Notes: generated by a model not told the origin, from the sequence alone. 47,051 nucleotides of DNA from Ectocarpus siliculosus (GCA_000310025.1 FN648075.1:236929-283979); one strand, 5' to 3'; positions 10,959-23,700 are shown, counted from the first letter of the stretch. Numbers and translations: made by a program.

Positions 10959-13900
10959 TCACGCCTTCGTGTGTGACAACTCCCCAACAACCGCCGTCAC
11001 GACGCCGGCCACCATCGCCACGACCCCGAACAGCACCATGAACACGGGCACGATGAAGTTGCGCGACGCCCACAGCCGCTCGGTGAGCGCCGGCTCGTAC
11101 TCGGACGAGTCCTTGTCCCAGGCGGCCTTTGCTTGCCTCAGCTCGTGGCCGCAGGACTTCATGTACAGCAGCGGCGGCAGGACGTACCCAATCGCCTGCT
11201 CTCGTGTGACGGAATGCAGGGGAGACCGGGAGGGCAAGACCGCTTACGGGAGCCATCGTCGGTGCAATTGGAAACGAACAAGGAGTGCGTGGTGGGCGAT
11301 CGGGGCTGCTATGTGGTACACTTTTGAGCTTAGATGGGCGAATGGGTGAAGATTTCAGATACTTGCATCTCTGGTTCCCGCTTTTTTCAGGGGGGCAAAG
11401 TCTCGCCAGTGCAACAATACGAGTCGTTCGGGCCAAGAGTAGCTTGGCCGGCGACACCTTCAGATCGTCAGCTGTACAACTATCCCGAAACCTTGGAAGT
11501 AAAGTGTTTCGACTTTGTTGTTTCATCGCCCGTGACAGCCGTATGTATCACAAACAAGGTTGGGGTCCGAACGAATTAGAAAGCTCCTGGATACGTTTCG
11601 TACATCCAGGTCACGTTATGTATACGCCGGAGATATGTAGAACACTTCAAGCCCCGGCCACAAACACACACTCACGCTTGCGCCGAAAGCACCGAAAATC
11701 TCCAGGACAGATCCAAGATTGGCGGTGGACAGGGCCAGTGTCAGGGTGAGCACCCAGATGATGACGGTTATCCAGTAGTGCCTAACCGTGGTGATCGGGC
11801 CCTTCCCGAGACAGGTCTGGAAAAGTGAAGCGTCTAGCACGTGCCTTGCCACGTACATTTCTAATGGATAGGTCAAGACCTGTCGGTGAAGAAACGGGCG
11901 AGCAAGCATCGCACGGCGCCAGTCAAGTAGAGTCAAAGGCATGGCACGGGGGTCACATGGTGTGCAGCACGTTACTCGGAGCGAGCCCGATCGCCAAGCA
12001 CACACAAACGAGTGACTGCACCGGCCGCGCAACACGGTTCGCTCGCTGCGGCGTCGCTGATAATTGTCAAGCAAATAAAGCATTAGGGGACGAAAAGGCT
12101 ACATGTAGCTCTATTCTCGCCTTCCCGGGGAGAAAAAGAACCGACACATGATACTACACCTGCATCGACACGATAAAAAAAACAGGCATTTTCCCACCTC
12201 GGTTCCTTTCCTGCCCTCTACTCGCCGCCATCACAAAACACGTGGAAGTCTTTCTGTGTGATTGTATGTGTATTTTCTAAAGAAAGGAAAATCTTCGAAT
12301 GCGTGACAAGCCCAACCAACGCAACACCGGCACGGTGGCGGCCCTCACCATCGTCAGGGCCAGGAAAGCTCTGGCAACCGTCGCGGGCCTGTGCTCGTGC
12401 GTGAAGTTGTTCAAGATGTTTCCTTCGGTGCCGTCCGCGAAGCTAAGGTAGCCGGCGACGCCGAGGGTCAGCGACATCACCAGCGCGATGGAGACCGCCC
12501 ACCGCGTAACCGTGGCCCACCGGTCCACACCTCTCTCGCTCATGCTCCGGTACACCAGAAAAGAAGAGTGTTGGCAAACGAAGGAAAAAGAAATTGCCCC
12601 GAATCCCGCGAAGATCGTCGGCCTGATGAAGGTGTTCACGTCGGACCGGTCGACGTCGGGGAGTTCTCTGATGGGAACCGGAGGGGGGTGGGGGACGGAA
12701 ATTAACCGCATCGAGGTGTGACAAGGAGAAGGGCTGAGTGAACAGAAGGAGGCGTTGTGGTGGAGGAGGGAACATTTTTTGAGACTATCATGTGTACTTC
12801 GACTTCAACAAGCCATTCTCCAAGTATGCGTATCCAAAAGATTGTCTTCAATTTCGACACATGCTGCGGTTGTGGTGCGTGCCGCAGCGATTCCAGCCAC
12901 AGCGCTGCTTGGTTTGTTTTCACCCAAACCAAAGCAAAGACGAACGCCTTCATAAGCAATGGCACCGATTCAAGAATTCCTCATCCATAAGAGCGACCCT
13001 CCTCTTGAACGCCCACCCTACCTCAGCGAACACTCAACCCGCACACCCTCGAGCATACCATACCAGACACTCAGAACTACTCCTTTCCCTTTGCCCCTTT
13101 CAAATCCTCGGTTCTCAGGCGGAATCAGACCAAAACAATACGCACGGACGGCAAATAATTCTGAATGATATTACACCATGGCACGTTTATGTGTCGTGTG
13201 CGCGAATATACGTAAATGTTCCTTAAAAATTAAGTGTTCACCTGGCTGCTCCCGATGCACCCACGAGGACAATGACCGTGAGCAGAACATCAGCCAGGAC
13301 GCTCAAGCAAGACGTGTAGGCAAGCTTGCTCAGATCCTTGAGCAGCGACAGCGGGAGCATGCAGAACACCCCGACTATCCCGATCACAGAAGCCCGGTCA
13401 GCGAGCGCTCCGGTGTCGATGCCCGACGCGTGCGCGATCATCGGGACCGTGTCTCCCACGATGATCAAGTAGGCAGACATTGCCCCGAAGGCCAGCACGC
13501 CCGCGAACAAGGTGAACACGTGCGTCCCTGCGCTGCCGAAGTAAACCTCCATGAGCTCCTCATAGTTGAGCCTCCCAACTTTCTCTCCCGCCGTGATGAG
13601 CATCGTGGTGGACTTGACGTTCAGCAGCGCGGCGAGGCAGAGCATGAAGATTCCCGCCCACAACCCGCTCTGCCCGAGGTTTTTACGCGTGTATGCGTCG
13701 CCCCCATGTCAGCAACGGCCAGGGCAGCGAAGTTCGCGACAAGGCATTTTCGGTGAGGCGGCGGCATTCTTTCGTTGTTGTTTTTTTTCTCTACACTGTC
13801 ATGGTATTTGGACCCTTGGACAAAGATATAATCCGGGCGGGTACATCTTTTAGACATACACCGACCACGCGGCCAGATTCCCGGTATTCCGATATTAAGC

Positions 13901-15189
13901 AAGTAGCGGCACAATAGTTGATAGCAGCAACTATTAATAGTGGTGTCTCAATGTGCTCCCTCTTGCACGGTGATGCATGGGAGTGAGCGACAGCGAGCGA
14001 CTGAGGGAGACAGGAAGGATTAGGATTGAAACCGACAGAAACCGGGCAGCCATCTGCACACATCGGATCCGTTGCACACTGCAATATCGTCACACTTGGT
14101 GTCATCTGCAGGACACGAACCTGGGCGTGAAATCACGATGGGTTCCAATCCACACCTGAACTCTACCAAGGGTCAAACATTCCTCTACACCTGCTACTGT
14201 ACTACCGGGAGGTTGGGAAACCGTGGCCCCTCCGCTTTGCAAAACTACGCGTTTATCCTCAACTACAAAGCAGCACGCACACAGCAGCACGTACGACGCA
14301 TGAAGAATAGTTGGGTCAGCGTTCAAGACCTAGATACGTTGTGCTGTAAGTCTAGTTGTTTCGAGTTTTACGCTCCGCCTTAAACAGCATGAGTCTTCCA
14401 CGCCTTGTCGAGACGGGGTTGATATGGGGTGTGTGAGAAGGCCCTATTACAGCAGCAGGGAAGGTTGAGCGGCATCGGACCGGGCGAAACGTCGAGATTG
14501 GGACATGTTTGGAAACATGTTTCATTTATGGCCTCACCACACACTTGTGCGACAAGGGACGACAATATCCCGAGAGAGCATCTCCCCCATTGATTGGGTC
14601 GTCATCAGCATATTGCTGGGACAACCCAAGCGTGAGGAAAACTAGGTTACAGTAAGTATACTGCTGTTCAACAAGCACTGACTTGGGTTCTTTGCTGTCT
14701 AATTTACCGTTTAGATTTGTTCCAAGCAGTCATCTTGTGAGAATTTGGATGGAAGTAAAAAATTATACGTGGGAAGAAACTTCTGATTCATGTGGAACAC
14801 GGAAGCTTGATGGCATCGGGCGACAAGTTTGAACGAGAGAAGAGCTCGAGCATTGCAATTCGAGGCGGGCCCACGCACAAGCAACACACCTGAGCTGTCG
14901 CGAACGGAATCCCCACAATTCCAGCGCCCACGATGGTGTTGACGAAATTAGCAACCGCGCCAGCGGAACTGCTGTTACCAGAAGGGTAACGCTCAAATCT
15001 ATCTGCGGTTTCGACACCGCTTGTTGCAGAAGCTTCGACTCCATCAGACCTGGCGGTTAACTCAAAGTCCGGCTCCCCGCCAGCATTCTCAGGAGCTTCC
15101 ATCTGCTGCGGTAGAGGGTAGCGAAGTGTACCCGGGGAACTACTGACTGAGGTGCGTGGAGCGGACGAGCGGACGAGCGGACCAGCCAT
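10959..15189 (-). CDS. AAAP/SLC38-type amino acid transporter, copy B (five exons)
   Basis: Exons on the minus strand: 15189-14890, 13669-13242, 12667-12349, 11879-11676, 11195-10959, giving 495 residues. Phases are 0,2,0,0. It has the same conserved blocks as copy A: NFVNTIVGAGIVGIPFA in exon 1, LPLSLLKDLSKLAYTS in exon 2, TFIRPTIFAGFGAISFSF in exon 3, YPLEMYVAR in exon 4. From exon 2 to the stop its coding length is 1188 nt, identical to copy A, and the proteins look about two-thirds identical by eye. Copy A has an intron where copy B exon 2 runs on without a break. The first ATG at 15189 gives a longer soluble tail; an in-frame ATG at 15102 is an alternative and would make the tail closer to copy A in length. 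Probable role is neutral amino acid transport at plasma or vacuolar membrane; substrate and localisation are inference. Confidence 0.88.
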
Positions 15190-15436
15190 TGCAGCGGACC
15201 AGAGGACCAGAGATTCAGGGGGCTCCGCGAAACAGGTTCGCGAGAAGAACCATGTTGGGGTTCGTTTCCCGAAGCGGGGTTAAAGGTGAAAGGTGAGAGG
15301 TGAAAGGTGACAGGCGGTGGAGGTTCGTGGTGCGTGGGTGGCAGCAGTAGGCCACTGGAGGCGAGGTAAGAGGCAGCTGAGAGAGACAGGCCCATCGGGA
15401 GCTAGCTGAGCAGTGATCTTATCTGCAGTGGAAGAC
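15190..15436. promoter_or_regulatory. Short divergent promoter region between transporter B and the UPF0390 gene
   Basis: Only 247 bp separate the two start codons on opposite strands (334 bp if the transporter starts at 15102), so both promoters and 5' UTRs must share this stretch. It holds short direct repeats of the type GGTGAAAGGTGA around 15285-15313. Related GCGGAC/GGACCAG repeats lie at about 15157-15213, running into the transporter start. No TATA box is evident. Shared control of the two genes is inference. Confidence 0.45.
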
Positions 15437-18359
15437 ATGGCCCAGGGAAGCTTCAAGAAGAGCGGCGGAGCACCGAAGGTGAAGGGGAAGGCGGGCAAGG
15501 GAAACGTGGCGGCGAAATCGAGGAGATTGGTCAACAAGGGCAAGACGGCAGTGAAGAAGGGCTGTGAGTGGCGCGTGGGTGTGCGGGCGTGCTATCAACA
15601 GCAGTAGTAGTAGCGGACTGCTGTGGGGTGCTCAGACGGTTTTGGAAGGAGCCTGCGGCTAAGCTATTCGGGCCTCCTTATTTCCGCATATCAACCACGG
15701 GCTGAATGTGAACTGTATTACTTGTACTACTTGCTGTGTACCGCTGCCCCTCCGGTGCTGCAAACACAGCCGTAGTTTACCCGAACAACCAAAACAATTT
15801 AACAGCAGTTGGGTATGATATACGACTCTCACCAAAACCCCACCCTATATGCATACTATGTTTCAAAGAGAAATCTGCAGCGGACGAAAACTGGACGAAA
15901 CCACGGCCAAACAAGCTCGCCGTTGGTTGTGCCTCTCGTGCCAACACTACAGACAACTCCGATATGGTGCTGGCAGCAGGGAGGGACTGGGGGAAATGAT
16001 GTTAACGTCACCTCTTTCGCATGTTTCTTCGTTCACCAACAGAGTTGTTGGCGGCCTACAACTTGGTGAGCGAGGAAACGTGAGAAGAGGGTGACGCTCA
16101 CGTCATGTCCCCAGTCCCTGATTCCGTTACCACTCTTGTACAGCGTGGGAAGGTACAGGCGCATCCAGCCGCGAGCTTGTTTAGCCGTGATTTCGTCCGG
16201 TTTGTGGTTCGCTGCAGATTTCTTTCTGAAACATAGTGTAGGGTGGCGTATGGTGAGGGTCATATCATACCCAACTCCTGTAAATTGGTGGATTTGAGCT
16301 CCAGGTTACATGTAGTATTGGACACACGTCAACCTTGCGACGCACGTGCGCACGTAAAATGCCGTTGTTGAGCGACGCCTGCCTCTGTCGAAAAATGGAT
16401 CCTTCCGCCTCTCGCCTCCGCATTGCCTTGACCTTCAAAACAAACTCCCAGGAGCTTGATCTGATCCTTCGGGGCGTCATCCCTCTCCGCCTGATACTTC
16501 CTTGTCTTAGAAGCCAGCCTCTCCGCTCTTCCCTCTTTCCCAACTTGACGTGCGTTCGTGCTCTTCGTTATTTCTCATTTTTCGGGGTTGCTCCCGATCC
16601 ACCTCTCTGACGGATGGGCCTACAGCGTGGAATATGCCACCAAAGCAGGCGGCCAAGCTCGCGGCGGCCAAGGAAGAAATGGTGAGCTTATCGCTCTCTT
16701 CAGGCGTTTTCATGCTGCTGAAGAGCGAGCAAGCTAACCAGCTCCTGGCTTCAGATTCCGTGGATGCGCTGGGTGCCTGCTTTTTTTGTGCCAGATCATG
16801 AAAGAGCAGCCGTACTGTTTGTGGCATGGCGACGGCCAAACGCAGGGAGAGAGACAAAAGAGAGATGTGTCGTTGTACCGTACCGCGCGCTGTGATCAGC
16901 TCACATCCAAAATAGTTTCTTAAGTCCGTCTTGTCTATCTAGGCGTGCTCCCTCTTGAGATCATAGCATTCCACACTATAGCACACGTAGAAGACGATAT
17001 CTTGTGTCGCGATATGAAGCCGCCTTTGTTGGGCGTATTGTGGTGGAAGAAACGAGGCAATGTACATACAGTTGGGCATCTCTTCCGCGTTACATTTTTC
17101 CTCGTGCGAGGTACATCGATGCCTGAACGCTGTAAATCGAGTTGCCCAGAGGGGGAAGGCCGGCAGCATTGCCGACACCTGACACCAAGCGGCAGTCTTT
17201 TCCCGTTTGTGGTCGATCCCACCAACCAGTAAGCTGCACGAGCCCACCACATCTGTTAGGCCAACAAAGGTGTCCGCTGAACCGCTACCACCTTGGTTGC
17301 ACATCTATCCAATGACGCACTCTTGGGCGCTGTCTACACAAATTTTGCTTCTCTTTTTTGCGTCAAGAGTGTCATCTAGTTCCCCCCACTGGCATTAGCA
17401 AAGCTATAACGAAGCAACGACAAGGCAAGTGAGGCGCTTGCTTACAGCCGTCGTTTGCCCAACCTGCCCGCCAATGACCACCCGCAGGCTAGGACAAAAA
17501 TGATCAACAGCACAAACGAGAAACAGGCGGCCGCGAAGTGCTTCCAGAACCAAGAGAAGCTTTTCCTCAGAGAAGTAAAGGTGGGCGAAAAACTACTGTG
17601 TCTGGGTTTTAACTGGACTAGGGAAGAGGCGTGGCTGAGCAAAAACGCATCAAGTAGACCCGGGCACAACCTACGTCAGAAGGAACTTGCCGGTTGTGCC
17701 CATGGGCTGTAACATGTTCGACGTGGCCGGTCCTCCTTTTGTGGTATCTGGATAGCTCTTTCCAGATCGACAATACAGCAGTTGGGATATGTAGGGGTAC
17801 GGCGGTGGTTTGGTCTTCTCATCTGGTGCGCTTGCTCATGTGTGGTTACTCCGGTGCGTTCGGTCGGCATCTTACGGTGTGCTGGAGGTCTAGGTGGAGC
17901 TATTTACAATGGTGGCGTAGATTGATACATCCGTCAAGTTTTTCTTGCACCTCTTCGGCTGCTACTTTTCGCACACGGCCCCACCCACCCTTGAAGAGAA
18001 AAGGGTATGTAGGGGGGGAGGTCGAGGGAGAAGGTCGAGCGTCCCTCGAGACGATGCTGAACACGAGGCTTCGACCCTGACAAGCACACGCTGCTTGTTG
18101 TGCGGGTGCGTGTTGGGTAGTGTGTTGTGTTGTGTGCGAGGATGGCCTGCGGTGTGTACGTAGTCTTGAGAAACACGTTCGACAATGGTGGCCAATAACA
18201 ACCCCCCGTTCTGACTCTTTTTTGCGACAGGAAAGCGGCCGAGAATTGGCGCGCGACATCAAGCGAAAAGCGCTCAAGCGAAAGAAGACGCGAATCGAAG
18301 AGAAATTGGAGCAGGCTAAAGAGAAGGCGAGCTGTCGATCCGTGCAAAACCGTAGTTAG
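15437..18359 (+). CDS. UPF0390 (DUF2462)-type small basic protein, three exons
   Basis: Exons 15437-15563, 16626-16681 and 18231-18359, giving 103 residues; GT-AG junctions, phases 1 and 0. The N-terminus MAQGSFKK followed by a Lys/Gly/Ala-rich stretch is typical of UPF0390 proteins (human C19orf53 type, fungal DUF2462). Exon 2 holds a PPKQAAKL stretch where relatives have APKKA. Exon 3 is a charged helix (RELARDIKRK then IEEKLEQAKEKA), the usual C-terminal part. Relatives are about 60-110 residues long, so the length fits. Members are basic and often found with nucleoli or ribosome assembly, but no activity is established. The short exon 2 was placed by phase and by similarity to the family middle. 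The introns are 1062 and 1549 nt; the first contains a foldback element. Confidence 0.72.
15794..16290. repeat. Foldback element: two inverted arms of about 240 bp with almost no spacer
   Basis: The sequence from about 15794 to 16052 reappears as its reverse complement from 16290 back to about 16054. Shared blocks include GTTGGGTATGATAT at the outer ends, ACTATGTTTCA, AAATCTGCAGCG, GGACGAAA, CACGGC and AAACAAGCTCGC, and GGGACTGGGG nearer the middle. The arms meet at an imperfect palindrome near 16044-16062. I judge the arms to be roughly 80 percent identical with small indels. It lies inside intron 1 of the UPF0390 gene, so its transcript could fold into a long hairpin. No clear target-site duplication is seen. 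It could be a foldback or MITE-type element, or an inverted duplication of an unknown fragment. Confidence 0.85.
16940..17669 (-). other. Possible antisense membrane-protein remnant (seven-helix receptor-like)
   Basis: On the minus strand inside UPF0390 intron 2, a frame from 17669 to a good GTAAGC donor at 17445 ends with a strongly hydrophobic helix (FVLLIIFVLACGW) followed by basic residues. A second frame can be joined in phase from an acceptor at 17284. It has a hydrophobic stretch (FVGLTDVVGSCSLLVGG), then WCQVSAMLPAFPLWA, resembling TM2 and the start of TM3 in some seven-helix receptors. No further helices are found toward lower coordinates. It may be a truncated pseudogene or chance; I am not sure it is a gene. 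Confidence 0.2.
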
Positions 18360-20750
18360 ATATATGATGTCTGTGTTTTTTTCTCATGTCCTCTAGTTGC
18401 AGTGTGATGAAAGTGTGGCTTCTGGGCGCGCCCTACAATCGATCTCGAGGGCGCTCTTAAACGATTGACTTGCACTACATTGTGCTAGACTTGTGCTGTT
18501 CATGATTTTTTTCGCTGGCGTACTCTCGAAGATTTGGAATGGCCACCATTGCTGCGCTTAGTCGCGTGCATAGTTGTACTATTGGTCATCGACTTGCCCT
18601 CCCTCCCCCCCCAACATCTGTGTTTTCACACGCGGCTGTATCTGTTTACTTTTGATGAAACGCGAAAAAAAGGCAATCGGTATTTTTAGCGATGCAGCAA
18701 TGGCAGCCAAGTACTGTAGTTCTTGAACAACTACGCATGGGCAACTAATGTTGTTGTTGGCGGCAGTGATGGCGATTCTGTTGTTTTTGCTGCTGATACC
18801 GCTGCCGTCTCAAGCCGCAATTCAGATTGCCATGTCCGCCCCGAGTTGCTGTCGTTTGTCTACCAGAATCAAGCTGAAAACCCGAGACACCCAAGAAGCC
18901 ACTGACGTGTGTTTGTGTTTTGCTGTGCCATGTCGCCCTTTCGCTCGCAGCTCGAACGCGTGGAGAAGAAGCACGCATAGGTGTGGTGATGACGACTTTA
19001 CCACTTACTTTTTATGCGTTGGTTGTTGGTTGGGCGGGGGCGTTGGGGGGCGGGGGAAGGCGTTACTCGCACCAGGGACAGCGGACTCGCAGGCGATCGC
19101 GGCTTCTGTCCCATGGATATTCGGTGTAATGCGAAGCGTATTTTTGTTGTTCCGCGCGCCGGCGGCGCAATAACCCGCGTGGACGGACGAAGCCGTAATT
19201 TTTTGGGACGTTCGTGCCGAGAACGAAGAAAGGCGTGGTTTGGTGTGGATTGAAGGTGGCGGTATGGGGCAGCGCTCTGCGCTTTGGGTTGCAAGGAAGT
19301 TGCTTGAACGAGCGTGTGAGGACGTTTATGTCAAGGAGTCCCCGACTTCGTCGAATGCAGTACTGTATGTGTATATCGTTGGCACCACTGCAGCGTTCTC
19401 GGCTGTGCAAGAGCAGTACGTCGATGTACGGTTTGGCGCAACAAACGTAGCACAAGAGCGCGCAGGATGTTGGTGGTGCTAATGTGCGAACATTCGTCTT
19501 TGGCCTGTGTATGGTTGCGAGGGGTTTCGAGAGCGTCACAAGAGTGACGCTGTCCGCCGAGCCGCCAGGCCTTCGGTTGCGATCATGGTGCCCTGTTTCT
19601 CTCTCTCTCTCGATCAGCAAGCGAGTTGCGCACCTCTGCCAAGAGTTGAGGCTTGTATCGTTGGTCAAGTAGATAGGTTGTTTCTTCCTTTGCTGGGTCA
19701 ACGTGACAATTGCACCCGGTGTTGTAGCTGTGCCTACGGAGATGCGCGTGGGCGAAGGAGCACGGTACGATTCGCTCGGACTGCCGGAAGGATGGATCTG
19801 AGTGACATCAAACGCAAACTGTTGGCACCCTTCGTCCGGCAGCTCCCCTTTCACTCAGAGGCGCAAAAGGTGTTTGCCTTGCTGGACATGGCATGCCGGG
19901 CTAGGTGTTTCTAACGCTGGGTTGTATTGCTTTCGACGGCGGGATATCTCGGTACACTTGGTCAAGCGGGGAAGAATGTGTGAGCTCCCCGTTGTCACTG
20001 CGCGTGCGTGTTTGATCCATGCCATGTGACATGCCGATAGTTCTCTGGACTCCAAGTAGCGAACGAGCGTGTTTTACCGACCTGTGTGACAAGCTGCATG
20101 CGCCCCTCCAGATAAAAATTGCCATCTGATCATACAATGCGAAGCGCTCCCATGGTACATCACCTCCGAAGCATAAGAATTCAACTTCAAGAGTTTTGCC
20201 CTTCAAAAATAGACGTGGCTAAGAAATAATGGCGCAGGAGGAATAGACATTGCCCTCGTGTGCCAAATATGCGAAGATCACAAATGGACAACATCAACCA
20301 CGTCTTCGTCTCTCGATACTTGTACTACATGAACTTCGAACATGCCAAGCGCCAAGCGCCAAAGAAAATACATCTCGGAGATCTATACCCATGGTATCTA
20401 GGAGGCGACATCAACCTTCTGAAAAAAAACGCGACACTGATTCGTTTTGTCAGATATACTGCTGTCGTCAGAACTGACTTGTTTTCTGGACTTGTTGGAC
20501 TCTACCTGCTGTGGGATAGAAATATCACCCGGGTGTGTTGGAAACCACGATCTATCGCGCATGACATGACTGATATCGATGCATGTGAACTCAAGAGACG
20601 GGAGCAAAGGTAATACCTTTGGACGGGAGGCCCCCCCGTCCCCCCCCCTCCCTTCAAAGAGCATCGCCATTTGGCTGCGTAGCCCCCCCGCGGCAATGAG
20701 GTGTACAGCAGTGCCCTGCACCCTGCGCGAATGATAGGAAGGAGAGAGTC
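18360..20750. other. Intergenic region with unassigned open frames
   Basis: About 2.4 kb between the UPF0390 gene and the TLC transporter. A 263-codon minus frame (19854-19063) and a 117-codon plus frame (20260-20613) are open but match no family I know and have no hydrophobic, coiled-coil or motif structure that would support them. A C-rich tract lies at 20630-20652. The region near 20700 should hold the transporter promoter. Confidence 0.5.
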
Positions 20751-23700
20751 ATGGTACCAGGGGGGGGCGAAGAGGGTGCATCAATTTTCGACCAGGATAG
20801 CGAGCAATCGAAGCCTTTGCTGGGAGACGACTACGATAGGGATGGCGCAAGCAGTGCCGCCCTGCCCGCCGGTGCCAAGAAGAAGGTAGCGGAATATCTG
20901 TCCGCTGCGGAAGAAAGCGTGAGCGTTGTGCACCGGGTGCTTCATGGGCTGTACGGGCACCTCCCCAGGGAGGACGTGCCTCGGATAGTCTGGGTGAGAA
21001 CGAGATGCCATGTACTGCTACTGAACACCAAGTTTGATTGCTGTGCCGCGACATAGGTATGGGGACATGTTTTGAACGGAATGTTCCAAAAGGATGTGCT
21101 CTCGGTTTTCCACGGCAATGCCGCGTGCTGAACTTGCCGTGGTGACCTTTAGCGAGACAGAGCACTAACTGGCAACTGCTGCGGCGCTTGACACGCAACT
21201 TAGAAGAGAGGGCTTTGCTTTGCCCCCGTGGCTGGGTTTTTCTCGATCATTGTATGATACATTTATTTCCATCTCTGGTGGTCTAGACGTGTTTGTTTTT
21301 TATACTGTTTCAAGTGACGGCACGCCACCCAGCCTCTAAACGTTGATAGAGAGAGACACTCACATTCCTGCTATCCCGGAATCCAAACACTCACACCACC
21401 TTGGACCGAGTGATGCCACTGCCGCAGCTCGGCAGCAGTCTAAACCGGGACCAAGCAGCGCCGCAGAGCGGAGCAACAGGGTCTATCTATTCAACCAGGT
21501 CTCATGTGCCGTCGATATAGAGGGTCGCAGACGTTTGTTGATCGCCAACACCGCGACCCGCCCTTCGCCTCTCACTGCTGTTTCCACCCTAGCTGCCTGC
21601 TACTGTCTGTCGATACCAACCACCACCACATGCAATCCCCTGGCAGCTATCTTTGACGCTCTTCGCCATTATCGGCGGCTTCTGGCTGCTGGACTCGTTG
21701 AAAGACACCGTGCTGGAGGGGACCGTGGGGCTCGAGTATCAGCCGAGAGCCAAGCTGGTGTCGGTGGCGGTGACGCTGCTCCTCGTCATCCAGTACAACA
21801 GGCTGGTGGATTCCTGCAGCAAGCCCACGGTGAGCGTGGTCACGAATGCTGTGCGTCTGCGCTGGTGTTCGGGGGGGGGTACGCCCCAGCTGCTGCCTCA
21901 GCAGGCAGTGGCTGGTGCCATCCATCTCTTTCATCACATGAACCCTATCGTCCTAAATAGGGAGCCGCACCGTCACATGTTCAAGGCGCTTGCTTCTCGC
22001 TGTGGCCACCGCACGCGTACCCTGCAACGTACAGCATGGCCCAGCGTTGATGGTAACTCTTCATGTGTTCAGATATCAAGGTTCGAGTACGTGCGACATG
22101 AAGCAGTGGCCCGACAACAGCTGCAGCAATAGTTCTCAAAACCACTCCCAGAAAAGCATCCGTCCTATTGACCCCCGCTATCCCCCTCCCCGCCCGATGA
22201 CGCGCTCTCACTCCCACCGAGCAGCTGTTCTACATCCTAGGGGCCTGCTACACGCTTCTCTTCCTGCTGGTCAGTTTGGTGCTGCGGACCGCCCCACTCG
22301 GCCTGGCCAACTGGGGCACGAGACCCGCTCGGGTGGTCGGGTGGGTGTCGTTCGTGGCGATCGAGTCGTACGGGTCTCTGGCCGTTGCGCTGTTCTGGGC
22401 CTTCACTAACGCCACCGTCGACCTCGAGGCGGCGAAGGCTTCCTACGGGCTGGTGATCGCCGGGGCTCAGATCGGAGCCATTATAGGTGGGTTGAGATCG
22501 ATAACAAGCACGGAAGCTGTGGAAATGTTGTTGTTGTTGCTGCTGCTGCTGTTGTTGTTGTGTTCACATTGAAATCCGATGTGGCCCCCGCATCCAACAC
22601 CTCTTCGGAGGTTCTACTTCACACAAAACAAAATACATCCCCCGTAGCCATAAGTATGCCTAACCAAAAGTATGATAAGTAGTGGTTTCCAGCTTTCTGC
22701 CAGGGGGAAGGGGGTATCGTGGCGTAGACACACGGCACAGGGGGTTCTAGGAGGTTATTGTAAACCTCGTAGATGGCATCTTTGGCGGTTTTTCATGAGG
22801 CCACAGACCACTACTTCGGCTCCAAAACGCCCAGGATGCAGCTAACGTCGAAGAGTGTGTGGCGCGTGTGGGAATGGCTTGGCTACGAACATGAGGGTGA
22901 TGCAAATAACTCCCAACTGCGCCTGTACCAACATTCTTTTGGCCGAGAAGCATGTGAAGAGGGCGAACACGTTACTTTTGCAGAACAACAGCAGTGGTGG
23001 AGTCAATCCTCCCGTTACCGCTCACTAACAACCACGGTTCCTCGCTCTGTCCTGCTCGCCCTCTGGGCAGGGTCGACGGCCGCGACACTGCCCATGCACA
23101 ACGAGAGCCTCCACGTGTGGCATCTCTACGCGGCCGGGGGGCTCTGCCCCGCACTAATGGCGTTGCTCGTTCGCGGCTATGTGTTGTTTTTCGGCAACAA
23201 CCTGCCACGGGAACGCTTGACCAACGTCCAGGGGTGAGAGGCGAGCACAGGGAAAGGGTAGTCGTGTTTTGCATGCCCCACTTGTTAGACCATTGACCAC
23301 GCGTCCTTCGGAGGGGTGGGGGTGTACTCATAGTCGTGCGTGCCGTAGTCGTTAGACCATTGACCTCGCATCCCTACAAAGCCGGGACGGAGCACGCCGG
23401 GTTCTCACTGGACCAGGCCCGGAGGTGGGGTGCGAAATTGAAGTTAACGCCTGGATGGAGGAGGCTGCCGTTTCATTTTCTGGCACTGATCGTCATTTTC
23501 TACACACACGTCCGCGACCCACCTTGGCGTTTCGTCGAAAAACAAGCTCAACAGCCCCCCTTTATTCGCCGTCGCTATTTCTGGGTGCTCAGGACCGTTG
23601 ACAGCGCCCTCAACGGGCTTAAGCTTGTGCTTCGGCACCAGTACGTGGCGCTCCTCTTCGGGATAAGCTGCCTGTACGAGGTGGTACTGACTATCTTGGA

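Noticed and set aside
23375-23420. Extra exon of the TLC transporter
   Set aside because: A short open stretch with a GTGGGG donor exists, but no reading phase lets it join both the exon 4 donor and the exon 5 acceptor without a stop.
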